Positions 24,929 through 33,609 of a stretch of DNA of 64,000 nt are shown piece after piece. Within the stretch, counting starts at the first letter, position 1, and each line of letters begins with the position of its first letter. Below the pieces are notes generated by a model. It did not search any database and was not told the origin of the DNA. It was given only the letters and a program-made list of their open reading frames with translations. The stretch covers positions 62,001 to 126,000 of the forward strand of contig NZ_AUEK01000003.1 in the NCBI RefSeq assembly GCF_000425945.1, read 5' to 3'. The DNA is from Candidatus Solirubrobacter pratensis. GTDB lineage: Bacteria > Actinomycetota > Thermoleophilia > Solirubrobacterales > Solirubrobacteraceae. Position numbers and translations under genes: made by a program.

Positions 24929-27255
24929 TGCGCGCGCTCCTGCTCGCCGTCGCCGTACTGCTCGCCGCGCCCGCGGCCGCGCGCGCGGCGACGCCGTGGC
25001 AGTCGGCCGACCGCGTCGCCGACCGGCTCTTCGACGCCCAGACCGAGCTCGTGCTGTCCGGCCCCCGTGAGGCGTCGGCGGACGTCGCGCGGGCGCGCGC
25101 CGCCTATGCGGGCGAGCTGCGTGCCGGAATGGGCGCCTCCGGCGCCGCGGTGCGGGCGGCGCTGGCCGCCGCCGCCCGCGCGGCCCGGACCGGCGACCAG
25201 CCGGGACTCGCCGCCGCCCGCGGAGCGGTCCGCGCGGCGCTGTTCCACGGCGCCTACGACAAGACGCTGGCGGCGACCGCCGCCGGCGACGCGGCGACCG
25301 CCCGCCGCTGGCTGCTGCTGCGCGAGTACCGCACGGCGACGCGCTTCACGCGCCCCGGGGCCGGCGCGACGCTGGCGCTCGATCAGCTCGCGCGCGGCAC
25401 GCTCTCCGCCGCCGCGGCCCGCCAAGCGGTCGCCAAGGACCTGCTCGACGCCTACCAGGCGCGGCTGCGCGACCTGCTCGCCGACGCCCGCCGCGGGCTC
25501 GAGCAGGGCCTCGCCGTCCGCCGCGCCGAGGCGGGCGCGCAGGCGAACGGCTACTTCGCCATCCTCGCCCGCCGCTACCGCGAGGACCGCGGCGCGGCGG
25601 CGGAGCGCTCCGCCTCGGCCGCCTTCGCGGCGCTGCCCCAAGCGGGCGACGGCCTCCCCACCGCGCTCGATCGCGCGACCGCCGTGCTGGAGGGCTTCAC
25701 CGCTGCGCCGTTCACGCCCGAGGAGGCGGCGCGGCGCGCGCAGCAGCTGCTCCAGTTCCTCGCGCTCGTCCCGGTCGAATACGGCCGCGGCGTGAAGGGC
25801 ACGCGCGTGACGCGCGACTTCGAGATCCAGGAGGCGGTCGCGTTCCGCTCCGCCGCCGTCGCGGCACTCGGCGACCTGCGCGACCAGCTCGCCAAGCGCG
25901 ACGATGCCCGCACGAAGGCCGCCGAGACGTCCCTGGCGCAGCTCGGCGCCCTGGTCGAGCACGCGCAGAAGTCCGAGGAGGGCGTCGCGCCGCATCCGCA
26001 GGTCGAGGCGGTGACCGCGAGGACCCAGCGGGCGCTGAAGGGCGCGATGCCCCCGGCGTGGACGAAGAAGACCGACGAGTCCGACTACGACCTGATCGCG
26101 CTCACGCTCGACCGCTTGGAGGCGGCCGCCGGCGCGGGCCGGTACCGCCAGGCCGAGCAGGCGCGCCTGGAGGCCTACGCGTTCTTCGAGTTCGGCCCGG
26201 AGCGCCGGCTGCGCTCGTTCGACCAGGGCCTCGCGCTCGACGTCGAGGGGCTGATCTGGTTCGGCGGTGCCGGCCAGGACGGGCTGGCGACGCAGATCGC
26301 CAACCGCGCGCCGCGGCGCGAGATCCGCGAGACGCGGCTCGCGCTCGACCGCAAGCTCGCCGACGCCGCCGCGACGCTGGGTGACTCCGCCGGCAAGGCG
26401 ACCGTCGTCACCAACTCGGCGATCATCGTGTTCCGCGAGGGCCTCGAAGGCGTGCTGATCCTCGCCGCGATCACCGCGTCGATGGTCGGGGTGCGCGCGC
26501 GCCTGCGGCGACCGGTCTTCATCGGCGCGCTCGCCGGCCTGCTCGTGAGCGTGCTCACCTGGGTACTGGCGCAGACGATCCTGCGCTCGCTCGAGCAGTA
26601 CGGGGAGAAGCTCGAGGCGGTCGTGGGACTGCTCGCGATCGGCGTCCTGCTGCTGATCACGAACTGGTTCTTCCACAAGGTCTACTGGTCGGAGTGGATC
26701 GGGAAGTTCCACCGCCGGCGCAAGCGCTTCGAGCGGCTCGGGTCGAGCGGCTTCCTCTCCGGCCAGGTGCTCGGGATGCTCGTCCTGGGCCTGACGTCGG
26801 TCTACCGCGAGGGCTTCGAGACCGTGCTGTTCCTGCAGTCGCTGCAGCTGAGCGCCGGCACCGCGACCGTGCTCGAGGGCGCCGGGCTCGGCCTCGCCAT
26901 GACGCTGGCCGTCGCGGGAGTCACGTTCTACTTCCAGCGCAAGCTGCCCTACAAGAAGATGCTCGTCGTCACGGGCGTGCTGATCGGCTTCGTGCTGGTC
27001 GTGATGGTGGGCCAGACCGTGCGGACGATGCAGGGCACGGGCTGGGTCCCGATCACGCCCGTCGACGTCACGCTGCCGTACTGGAGCGGACTCTGGTTCG
27101 GCGTCTTCCCGACCCTCGAGACGCTCGGCGCCCAGGTCGCGGCGGCGGCGTTCGTGATCGGCTCCTACTTCCTCGCGCAGGAGCTCAAGGTCAACCGCCC
27201 GCGGCGCCGGGTGCGCCGGCGGACGGCGGCAGAGCCCGAGCTGGTCCGCCCTTAG
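24928..27255 (+). CDS. efeU: FTR1/EfeU-family iron permease with long extracytoplasmic N-terminal domain
   Basis: A 775-residue protein. After a signal peptide (MRALLLAVAVLLAAPAAARA), about 470 residues of helical, Ala/Arg-rich extracytoplasmic sequence precede the FTR1 permease (about 495-750). The permease carries the two essential motifs FREGLE (502-507) and YREGFE (626-631) and about seven membrane spans. FTR1-type permeases import iron, classically after ferrous oxidation. The N-terminal part resembles the imelysin-like extension seen in some bacterial FTR1 proteins. The gene is translationally coupled to the lipoprotein gene (TGATG). No DyP peroxidase EfeB is present nearby. Confidence 0.88.
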   Translation: MRALLLAVAVLLAAPAAARAATPWQSADRVADRLFDAQTELVLSGPREASADVARARAAYAGELRAGMGASGAAVRAALAAAARAARTGDQPGLAAARGAVRAALFHGAYDKTLAATAAGDAATARRWLLLREYRTATRFTRPGAGATLALDQLARGTLSAAAARQAVAKDLLDAYQARLRDLLADARRGLEQGLAVRRAEAGAQANGYFAILARRYREDRGAAAERSASAAFAALPQAGDGLPTALDRATAVLEGFTAAPFTPEEAARRAQQLLQFLALVPVEYGRGVKGTRVTRDFEIQEAVAFRSAAVAALGDLRDQLAKRDDARTKAAETSLAQLGALVEHAQKSEEGVAPHPQVEAVTARTQRALKGAMPPAWTKKTDESDYDLIALTLDRLEAAAGAGRYRQAEQARLEAYAFFEFGPERRLRSFDQGLALDVEGLIWFGGAGQDGLATQIANRAPRREIRETRLALDRKLADAAATLGDSAGKATVVTNSAIIVFREGLEGVLILAAITASMVGVRARLRRPVFIGALAGLLVSVLTWVLAQTILRSLEQYGEKLEAVVGLLAIGVLLLITNWFFHKVYWSEWIGKFHRRRKRFERLGSSGFLSGQVLGMLVLGLTSVYREGFETVLFLQSLQLSAGTATVLEGAGLGLAMTLAVAGVTFYFQRKLPYKKMLVVTGVLIGFVLVVMVGQTVRTMQGTGWVPITPVDVTLPYWSGLWFGVFPTLETLGAQVAAAAFVIGSYFLAQELKVNRPRRRVRRRTAAEPELVRP

Positions 27256-27329
27256 GTCCGTTGCGCCGGCCCGCCTCGGCCGGCGACCTCGGCCGCGCGG
27301 CGCGCGAGGCCGCCCGCGCCCCGTAGCCT
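27256..27329 (+). promoter_or_regulatory. operon-end hairpins and selC promoter
   Basis: Two GC-rich hairpins follow the permease stop (GCCGG...CCGGC near 27267-27289, then GGCCGCGCGGCGCGCGAGGCC) and probably terminate the iron operon. TAGCCT at 27324-27329 is a -10 whose 7-nt spacer ends exactly at the first base of the tRNA, so transcription should start at tRNA position 1. Confidence 0.5.
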
Positions 27330-27336
27330 TCAGGCC

Positions 27337-27429
27337 GGAGCGGCCCGGGGCTGGTGCCCCAGCCGGTCTTCAAAACCGGTGAGCCGTCGCAGCCCGGCGG
27401 TGGGTAGGTTCGATTCCTGCGCCGCTCCG
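27337..27429 (+). tRNA. selC: tRNA-Sec (anticodon TCA)
   Basis: A 93-nt tRNA with all the marks of bacterial selenocysteine tRNA: an 8-bp acceptor stem (GGAGCGGC with GCCGCTCC at 27421-27428), a D arm with 4-nt loop (GGGGC-TGGT-GCCCC), an anticodon loop CTTCAAA with TCA at 27370-27372, a long variable arm, a 5-bp T stem around TTCGATT, and discriminator G 27429. CCA is not encoded. It decodes UGA as selenocysteine with SelA, SelB and SelD, none of which are in this window. The -10 TAGCCT sits 7 nt upstream of position 1. Confidence 0.96.
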
Positions 27430-27734
27430 CTCGCTCTGCGAGGCCAATACACCATCCGAGGGTGGCGATGAGCGAGCGCGCCGGTAGGTCGGCGGCAAGC
27501 CGGTTCATCGCCTCGCGCCCATCACATCGAGGGCGTCGTGGCGACCGAAGTGCCCGGCGTCGAGCGCCACATCTATGCCGCGACCTACGGCGAGCCGCCC
27601 GACCTGCCCGCCACCACGGCCCTCCTGGCAGCCCTCGCCGAGGCCGCCACGACGGTGACCTCGTCTTCGCCAGGACGACTCGAGAAGGGTCTGGCCCCGG
27701 AGCACGCGGACGCGCTCCGGGGCTGGTTGGGACC
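27430..27734. other. 305-bp interval with an uncertain short frame
   Basis: Between selC and the carboxypeptidase gene I see no recognised gene. A plus-strand frame from GTG 27538 reads VPGVERHIYAATYGEPPD then LPATTALLAALAEAATTV, which looks protein-like. Its tail runs antisense into the end of the carboxypeptidase and has no similarity I recognise. It may be a stub of a lost gene. A hairpin GCCCCGGAGC...GCTCCGGGGC (27692-27723) fits a terminator for the carboxypeptidase gene. Confidence 0.35.
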
Positions 27735-30700
27735 CTACGGGGTGGTCGTTGACAGCGTGAACGTCAGCGTCTTCGCGTAGTTGCCGGTACGGAGGGCGTC
27801 CGTACGGCCCACGTGCTGCTTGAACGTGACGGTCACGACATCGTTCGAGACCGGCCTGTTCCACGTGGAGAGCGTGGTGGGAGCGGACGAGCCGCCCACC
27901 GCGCCGCCCGCGGCGGCCGTGGTGCCGGCGCTGGCCGCCGAGACGGTCAGCTTGCTCGGCAGCGCGAAGGTGCCGTTCACCAGTTGGCCGGTGTTGGTGG
28001 AGCTCGGGTCGGCGATGCTCAGCATCGCGTCACCGGCCGTCGAGACCACGGTGGCGGTCGACGAGGCGGTGTAGTCGTTGTCGATGCCCGCCGTGAACGA
28101 GCCGAACGAGGCCGGCCCGCCCAGCGTCAGGGCGAGCGTGGCGGGCACGGTGCCGGCGGTGGAGCCGTTGACGTTGGTGGCGTCCAGGACGCGGTAGTTG
28201 ACGGTCTTGACGAACACGTTGCCGACGTTGTCGGTCGCGGTGATCGTCAGCACCTGCATGCCGGCAGTGCCGGTCGGCAGGTTGGAGCCGCTCGCGGTCG
28301 AGCCGACGCACGAGGCGACGCCCGAGCCACCCTGGTCGTCGGCGCACGAGAACATGAGCTGGACCGGACGGCCCTGCGTGTAGACCGCGCCCTCCGGGAT
28401 GTTGACCGTGACGGTCGGAGCCGTCTGGTCGAGCAGGAAGGACTTGGACTGGACCGCCTCCTGGTTGCCCTTGATGTCGACCGCGAGCCACTTGACGGTG
28501 TTCGCGCCCGGCTTGGTGATCTTCAGGATCTCGCCGATGCTGCGCGCACGCTGGTTGTTGTACGTGGGCGACGCGAGGGTCGGGGTGGAGCCGTCCGTCG
28601 TGTAGTGGATGACCGCCGCCTCGTCGTTCCAGATGAAGCGGTAGGGGATCGGGTCCTTGGACTGCGTGACGTTGTCGGCGTCGAGCGAGGTGCTCGGCGC
28701 CGTCGTGTCCATCGCGTAGTCGTAGGCGGACTCGACGAGGCCGTAGTTGCCGGCCGCGAACTCCATCGACTCGTCGTGACCCTCGTTGACCAGCGAGCCA
28801 TCGGCCGGGCATGCGCCCTGGCCGCCGCCGGTCCCGACCGCACCGAAGCACGGCTGGAAGCCGACCTGAGTCGGGACGATGCCCGTGGTCGTGTTCAGCA
28901 TCCGGTCGGCGCCTGTCTCGAACGAGTAGGCGATGATGCCCTTGCGGTACCAGCCGTCGTCGGCCGAGTTGCCGGCGGCGGAGTAGAGCACGTCGGCGAT
29001 CGGGCCGGTGCGCTCCGGGAGGATCACGGTGCCGCGGTAGTCCTTGATCCGCTTGAGGATCTTCTCACCGGCCTGGAAGAAGTAGTTCTCGACGCCGATG
29101 TTAGGGGCCGGGGACGTGGTGCGGGAGCCGTCGTTCTTGTACGAGCCCGGCGCCCACATGAAGTACCCACCGTAGGAGTGGATGTTGTTCATGAACTTGA
29201 TGTTCGGGAACGTGTCCGCGACCCACTTCTCGTTGCGGGTCTCGGGCTCCGAGTACTCGAACGGACCCGCGAAGGTCTCGTTCGTGCACGAGGTCGACGC
29301 GCCGAAGTAGCCGTCGAACAGCGAGTACTCGCCGCTGTTGCGGTTCATGTCGACGCCCCACGTCGCACGCGCGGCGGGGTCGAAGTTGCCCGTGGTCGGG
29401 CAGTAGTTGACCATCGTCTTGCGCTGGACGGACGCGTCGTACATCGAGAAGTGCGCGCCGTCCGGGTTGGAGTTCGGCGAGATGAAGACCTCGACGTTGT
29501 CCAACAGCTGCTTGGTCTGCGGGTCGGTCGCGTAGTTCTCGACCAGCTCGTGCGCGGTCTCCTGGCAGGAGAGGCTGGTGGTCCACTCGCGAGCGTGCTG
29601 CTGGCAGAAGAGGAACACGCCCACCTTGGAGCCGTCACGGTGCGCGCCGATGCGGTACAGGTGCTGCTGGAACGGACCACGCGTGACGCTCGGGGGAGCG
29701 TTGAGGAAGTCCGACAGGTTGGTCTGCGCGCGGACGGGCACGATGCCGCCGCCGGCGCTGCCGCGGAAGGTGGTGGCCGTCAGCAGCGCGGCGGCCTCCG
29801 GCTTGGCGTTGATCGCGGCGACGACCTGGGCGGCCGTCGAGCTGAGAGCGCCCGCGGCGTCGGTGCCGATGGAGACCTCGACGAGCTTGCCGTTGACGGC
29901 GACGCTGAGCGGCTGGTTGGCGCCGGTCTGGCCGCGGAACTCGGCCGCGACCTGGTTGCCGCCCAACTGGCCCCAGTCCTTCGTGGTGAGCACGACCGCG
30001 CGGGTCGCCGCCGTCGCGGCGTTGACCAACACCGGCTGGAGCTTGAACGTGAAGTCGCCGAGATCGCCCTGGAAGCCCGAGATCTCGAAGGTATATGTGC
30101 CGGCCGTGGTCAGCACACGGCTGATGGACTCAGGGCTCGTGCCCGTGTCGACCGTCTGCAGGGTGGCGCCGGTGGGGCTCTTCAGGGTCAGGATGAAGTC
30201 GGTCTCGCCGGACGGGATCGCGTCCACGACCGCGATGATCTCCTGCCCCGCGGTAGCCGTGAACGGGATCCTGGCGACCGGCTGCGCGGCCGTGATCTCG
30301 CCCGTGGTGTCGATCAGCGGGGCGCCCACGGTGGGAGGCGGAGCCGAGCCGATGGCGCCCGTTCCGTACATGATCGCCTGCGACTTGCGCTGGTAGCCCG
30401 AGGTCTTCTCGGGCATGTTGATGACGTCCACCAGCTCCGGATACTTCGCGGCCAGCGCGTCGAGGTCGGCGCGGGTCTCGGTCGGATCCTGGTAGTGCGT
30501 GAAGAACTCGGTCTTGAAGCCCGCGACGTGCGGCGGGAGGTCATGGCCGAGCCACTCGCTGACCGGGAAGGTCTCCGTGCTCGCGGCGGCGCCGCCGCCG
30601 GTCGCCGCGGTGGCGACGCGGATCTGTATGTCCTTGGCCGACAGGTTCGCGTAGCTCCCGGTCAGGCGGACGAGCTGCCGGTGGTACATGTATTCGTCCG

Positions 30701-31352
30701 GCGTCGGGTCGGTGTCGATGAAGCGACCCATGTTGGTCGCCGTCGAGTAGACGCCGTCCGGGCCGGCGTAGGAGAGCGCCAGCGACGGGCCCGTGAACGC
30801 GTTGTTGGAGCCTGCGACGCGCTTGGTGGACTTGTTGTAGGCCTCGACGTAGAGGAAGCGTGCGGTCGTGCGGCCGGTGTTCGGGCCGACGGCGTCCGTG
30901 AAGACCACGGCGCGCTGGATGACGGTGTCGCCCTGACCGGGGACGACGGACTTGCCCTCGACCTTGCCGGCGCCCTTGAGGCCGTGCTCGGCGACGTCGG
31001 CGGCGACGGCCTCCTGGTCGATGATCTGCTGGCGCTCCTTCATGCGCTGCGGACCGGTGTCGGAGTCCTCGATGACCCGGCCGATCTTGTAGCCCTGGGC
31101 GGCCAGCACGGCCTTCTGCTCGGCCGTCACGAAGACGTTGAGCAGGATCGAACCATCGTCCTGCACGGACTTGTACTCGGCGGCGTCGTAGTCGGACACG
31201 ACGCTGTCGACGGCATCCTGATCCGGCACATACACCTGGACCAGCTGCTCGAACGGGATGCCGTTGTCATCGGCGGCGAACGCCGGCGACTGGCTTGCGA
31301 CCAACAGCAGCGCCGACGCGGCCAGCGCGACGAGCGGCTTTCTCCCAACCAT
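27735..31352 (-). CDS. large secreted M14 zinc carboxypeptidase with accessory surface domains
   Basis: A 1205-residue secreted protein. The signal peptide ends ...SQSPAFAA. The M14 catalytic domain is interrupted: an early part (about 310-385) precedes a pre-peptidase-like beta domain (about 395-490) and a further insert, then the active site follows with CQQHAREW (H586, E589), SPNSNPDG, DMNRN, NIHSYGG (H725) and SFETGAD (E812, general base). After it come a chitobiase-like beta segment (IHYTTDGSTPTLASPTYNN), an Ig-like repeat (about 1000-1060) and a C-terminal beta domain ending KTLTFTLSTTTP. GGAGG precedes ATG 31352 by 9 nt, and TATACA lies just upstream of it. It probably digests extracellular peptides. 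Confidence 0.9.
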   Translation of the reverse strand: MVGRKPLVALAASALLLVASQSPAFAADDNGIPFEQLVQVYVPDQDAVDSVVSDYDAAEYKSVQDDGSILLNVFVTAEQKAVLAAQGYKIGRVIEDSDTGPQRMKERQQIIDQEAVAADVAEHGLKGAGKVEGKSVVPGQGDTVIQRAVVFTDAVGPNTGRTTARFLYVEAYNKSTKRVAGSNNAFTGPSLALSYAGPDGVYSTATNMGRFIDTDPTPDEYMYHRQLVRLTGSYANLSAKDIQIRVATAATGGGAAASTETFPVSEWLGHDLPPHVAGFKTEFFTHYQDPTETRADLDALAAKYPELVDVINMPEKTSGYQRKSQAIMYGTGAIGSAPPPTVGAPLIDTTGEITAAQPVARIPFTATAGQEIIAVVDAIPSGETDFILTLKSPTGATLQTVDTGTSPESISRVLTTAGTYTFEISGFQGDLGDFTFKLQPVLVNAATAATRAVVLTTKDWGQLGGNQVAAEFRGQTGANQPLSVAVNGKLVEVSIGTDAAGALSSTAAQVVAAINAKPEAAALLTATTFRGSAGGGIVPVRAQTNLSDFLNAPPSVTRGPFQQHLYRIGAHRDGSKVGVFLFCQQHAREWTTSLSCQETAHELVENYATDPQTKQLLDNVEVFISPNSNPDGAHFSMYDASVQRKTMVNYCPTTGNFDPAARATWGVDMNRNSGEYSLFDGYFGASTSCTNETFAGPFEYSEPETRNEKWVADTFPNIKFMNNIHSYGGYFMWAPGSYKNDGSRTTSPAPNIGVENYFFQAGEKILKRIKDYRGTVILPERTGPIADVLYSAAGNSADDGWYRKGIIAYSFETGADRMLNTTTGIVPTQVGFQPCFGAVGTGGGQGACPADGSLVNEGHDESMEFAAGNYGLVESAYDYAMDTTAPSTSLDADNVTQSKDPIPYRFIWNDEAAVIHYTTDGSTPTLASPTYNNQRARSIGEILKITKPGANTVKWLAVDIKGNQEAVQSKSFLLDQTAPTVTVNIPEGAVYTQGRPVQLMFSCADDQGGSGVASCVGSTASGSNLPTGTAGMQVLTITATDNVGNVFVKTVNYRVLDATNVNGSTAGTVPATLALTLGGPASFGSFTAGIDNDYTASSTATVVSTAGDAMLSIADPSSTNTGQLVNGTFALPSKLTVSAASAGTTAAAGGAVGGSSAPTTLSTWNRPVSNDVVTVTFKQHVGRTDALRTGNYAKTLTFTLSTTTP

Positions 31353-31506
31353 GGGCAGACCCTCCGTTTGTATACCCTCTCCCCACCTGCGATGAGTGGG
31401 TGCTGAGTATCTGAACAGAATCCGGTGGGGCCTGCCGGATCCGGCCGTGGAGATCGCTCCACGACGGGACCTTCGGCTAGGGCTCAGGGCGACTGGGTCG
31501 CGCGGC

Positions 31507-31728
31507 TCAGTTCTCCGCCGTCTCGACCGTCGGAAGCGGCTCCTCGGCACGCTTCAGCAGATTGGTGCGGATGTAGCTCCGGTTCCGCGCCAGGGCCCTG
31601 GAGATCCTCACCTTGTGGATCCCATGGAGGTAGCCGATGCACCAGTCGAGTTGTTGAAGCGCATCCTCGGCAGCTCGGCGGAACCTCTCGTCGTCTCGTC
31701 GCGATCGATTGGCGTTCTGATCGGCCAT
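31507..31728 (-). CDS. small basic protein, 73 aa
   Basis: A short gene with a good ribosome-binding site: AGGAG, an 8-nt spacer and ATG 31728 on the minus strand. The product is basic and helical, with a central DALQQLDWCIGYLHGIHKVR and ALARNRSYIRTNLLKRAEEPLP. The frame extends upstream but is Arg/Gly-rich and lacks other support. It looks like a small conserved protein of this lineage, with a single Cys and no membrane segment. Function unknown; a nucleic-acid or regulatory role would fit the charge. Confidence 0.65.
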   Translation of the reverse strand: MADQNANRSRRDDERFRRAAEDALQQLDWCIGYLHGIHKVRISRALARNRSYIRTNLLKRAEEPLPTVETAEN

Positions 31729-31876
31729 CCCGGTGCTCCTTCCCACTTCGCGTCCGCCGCCGTTCGCGCGCGGGCGCACGTCCCTCTGAGGCCGTTTGTC
31801 ACGCGTGGTACCCCCGGAGCGGGCGCCGCGAACGAGATCTATCGTCGCCCCGAGGCTCTTCCGAGCCGATGGGACG

Positions 31877-32557
31877 TCAAGCAAGCGTGATCAGCCCGCG
31901 GACCGTGAGCAGGACTCCCACGGTCGTTGCGCCGATCACCGCTCCCTTGAGGCCGTTGCGCGCAAACCAATCCTTCAGCCGCTGCACCGCCGTCGGCGTC
32001 CAATCGGGGGCGACGGCGAAGCTGATCAGCGGAAGCTCGAGCAGTGCCAGCATGATGATGTTCACCATCACGATCAGCAGCACCGACTGGGCGGCGCCTG
32101 CGTCCAGCTTGACGATGCCGATCAGCGCCGCGAGGTAGGAGGCGCCGGGAAGCGTGAGGAGCATCCCGACGACGAAGGCGGCCCACGGCGAGCCCGTGCC
32201 GATCGCGCGCCTCCAGCGCGGCGGCTTGGAGTCCCGCTTGGCGGCCGCACGCGCGTGCCGCCATTCGACGACGCGCTCATGACGCCGGGTTCGGAGTACG
32301 AAGGCGATCAGGAGCAGCAGCGCTCCGATCACGAGATCGGCCAGCGGGCTGACCGTGTGTCTCACCGTGCTCACCGCCCCCGAATCCTCCAGTTCGAACA
32401 CGATGAGCGTGCCCAGCGTGAGGCTTGTGATGAGCGCGCCGCACAGGAAGCCCAGCATCAGCTTCTTGGGATCGGGCAGCAGCAGCATCACGGTCGTGGC
32501 CGCCAGCAGCGATGGGTTGGCCATCGCCGTGAGCGAGAAGAACAGCACCTGTTTCAT
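31877..32557 (-). CDS. GAP/Sap-family multispan membrane protein
   Basis: A 226-residue integral membrane protein with about six spans, similar in pattern to the GAP family that includes the mycobacterial sulfolipid-addressing protein Sap. Visible are ANPSLLAATTVMLLLPDPKK, a long basic cytoplasmic loop (RTRRHERVVEWRHARAAAKR), and SPWAAFVVGMLLTLPGASYLAAL. Such proteins help lipids or small molecules across the membrane; the cargo here is unknown. It starts at ATG 32557 and lies between the 73-aa gene and an alpha/beta hydrolase, all on the minus strand. Confidence 0.7.
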   Translation of the reverse strand: MKQVLFFSLTAMANPSLLAATTVMLLLPDPKKLMLGFLCGALITSLTLGTLIVFELEDSGAVSTVRHTVSPLADLVIGALLLLIAFVLRTRRHERVVEWRHARAAAKRDSKPPRWRRAIGTGSPWAAFVVGMLLTLPGASYLAALIGIVKLDAGAAQSVLLIVMVNIIMLALLELPLISFAVAPDWTPTAVQRLKDWFARNGLKGAVIGATTVGVLLTVRGLITLA

Positions 32558-32628
32558 CGGCCCGGGCCGACCATCTCAGGTTTCAGACCGCATGGACGCC
32601 TTGCGTGGCGCTCTCGAGCAGAGCCGCC

Positions 32629-32657
32629 GCCGCTCGCGGGGGCCGACCGCGAGCGGC
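32629..32657. terminator. hairpin terminator candidate
   Basis: A perfect 11-bp inverted repeat GCCGCTCGCGG / CCGCGAGCGGC with a 7-nt loop, 16 bp past the end of the alpha/beta hydrolase gene (minus strand) and before the GAP-family gene. No T-run follows. Confidence 0.6.
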
Positions 32658-32673
32658 TGCTGCCCCTGCCGGC

Positions 32674-33549
32674 TTAGCCTTGGCCGACCGGCACGGGCGC
32701 GAAGCGCCGGACGAAGTCGAGCGCCGTATCGGCGACCTCGCGCCAGCCGGAGTCGATCGTCAGCGCGTGCCCGCGCCCGGGGATCGTGACGATCTCGGTC
32801 ACGCCCTCGTTGCGCTCCTCGCGCTTGAACGACGCATTGGCGATCGCGAAGGGCACGGTGTGGTCCCGCTCGCCCGCGATGATCAGCAGCGGCCCGCGCT
32901 CCGGGTTCTCGCTGTCGACCTTCGCCTCCGTCCACGGGTTCAGGTTCGCCGTCGCGGCCTGGAACAGCGGCTCCCCGGGCGCCGGCACCGCGAACGCCTC
33001 GTAGAGCGCCTGCGCCTCGTCCTCGCGGACCGCGTTGGCGAACGCGTAGCGGAACTGGTCGTAGGTCAGGGGCACGGCGCGGTTGCGGTTGAGCGGGTTG
33101 CCGAGCACCGGGGCCGACGAGCGCAGCGCCGAGATCGGCAGCGGCAGCACGCCGCGGAACGGCGCGGGCGAGATCGCCACCGAGACCGCCGCGAGACCGC
33201 GGCCGGCGAGGATCTCCGTCAGCAGGCCGCCGAACGAGTGGCCGACGATCGCCGGCTTGGCGTCGAGGCCCTTGATGATCTCCTCGTAGTGGTCGGCGAC
33301 GTCCTCGATCCCCTTGCCGGCGAACACCTCGGGATGCTCGTTGGCCGCGTCGACGGTCTCCGGGTCGTCGGGCCAGCCCGGCGAGAGCGCCGCGTAGCCC
33401 GCCGCCTCGAAGTGCTCCGACCAGCGGTCCCAGCTGCCGCCCAGCAGCCAGAGCCCGTGGATGAAGACGACCGGCGTCCTCCCGGACGCGTTCGCCTCGG
33501 CTACCTGCCGCGCCTCGTGCTCAGTGATCGTGCTCACGGGTGTGAGCAT
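32674..33549 (-). CDS. alpha/beta hydrolase
   Basis: A 291-residue serine hydrolase with a full triad visible: nucleophile Ser in VGHSFGGLL, Asp in AGERDHTVP and His in GRGHALT; FIHGLWLLGG supplies the oxyanion loop. A helical cap lies between residues 150 and 215. No signal peptide, so cytoplasmic. ATG 33549 or GTG 33537 could start it; GGGAGGT lies upstream. Substrate unknown; non-haem haloperoxidase-like or lipase-like activities are known in the family. Confidence 0.85.
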   Translation of the reverse strand: MLTPVSTITEHEARQVAEANASGRTPVVFIHGLWLLGGSWDRWSEHFEAAGYAALSPGWPDDPETVDAANEHPEVFAGKGIEDVADHYEEIIKGLDAKPAIVGHSFGGLLTEILAGRGLAAVSVAISPAPFRGVLPLPISALRSSAPVLGNPLNRNRAVPLTYDQFRYAFANAVREDEAQALYEAFAVPAPGEPLFQAATANLNPWTEAKVDSENPERGPLLIIAGERDHTVPFAIANASFKREERNEGVTEIVTIPGRGHALTIDSGWREVADTALDFVRRFAPVPVGQG

Positions 33550-33569
33550 GTCACGCCCGTGACCTCCCG

Positions 33570-33603
33570 GGAGGGCGCCCGAGCGCCCGGGCGCCCATAT
33601 GAT
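33570..33603 (+). promoter_or_regulatory. hairpin and TATGAT promoter of the GAF/SpoIIE gene
   Basis: GGGCGCCCG (33573-33581) can pair with CGGGCGCCC (33588-33596), a 9-bp hairpin between the divergent hydrolase and regulator genes. Directly after it TATGAT (33598-33603), close to the sigma-A consensus, lies 6 nt before ATG 33610, giving a leaderless transcript. Confidence 0.55.
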
Positions 33604-33609
33604 CGATCG

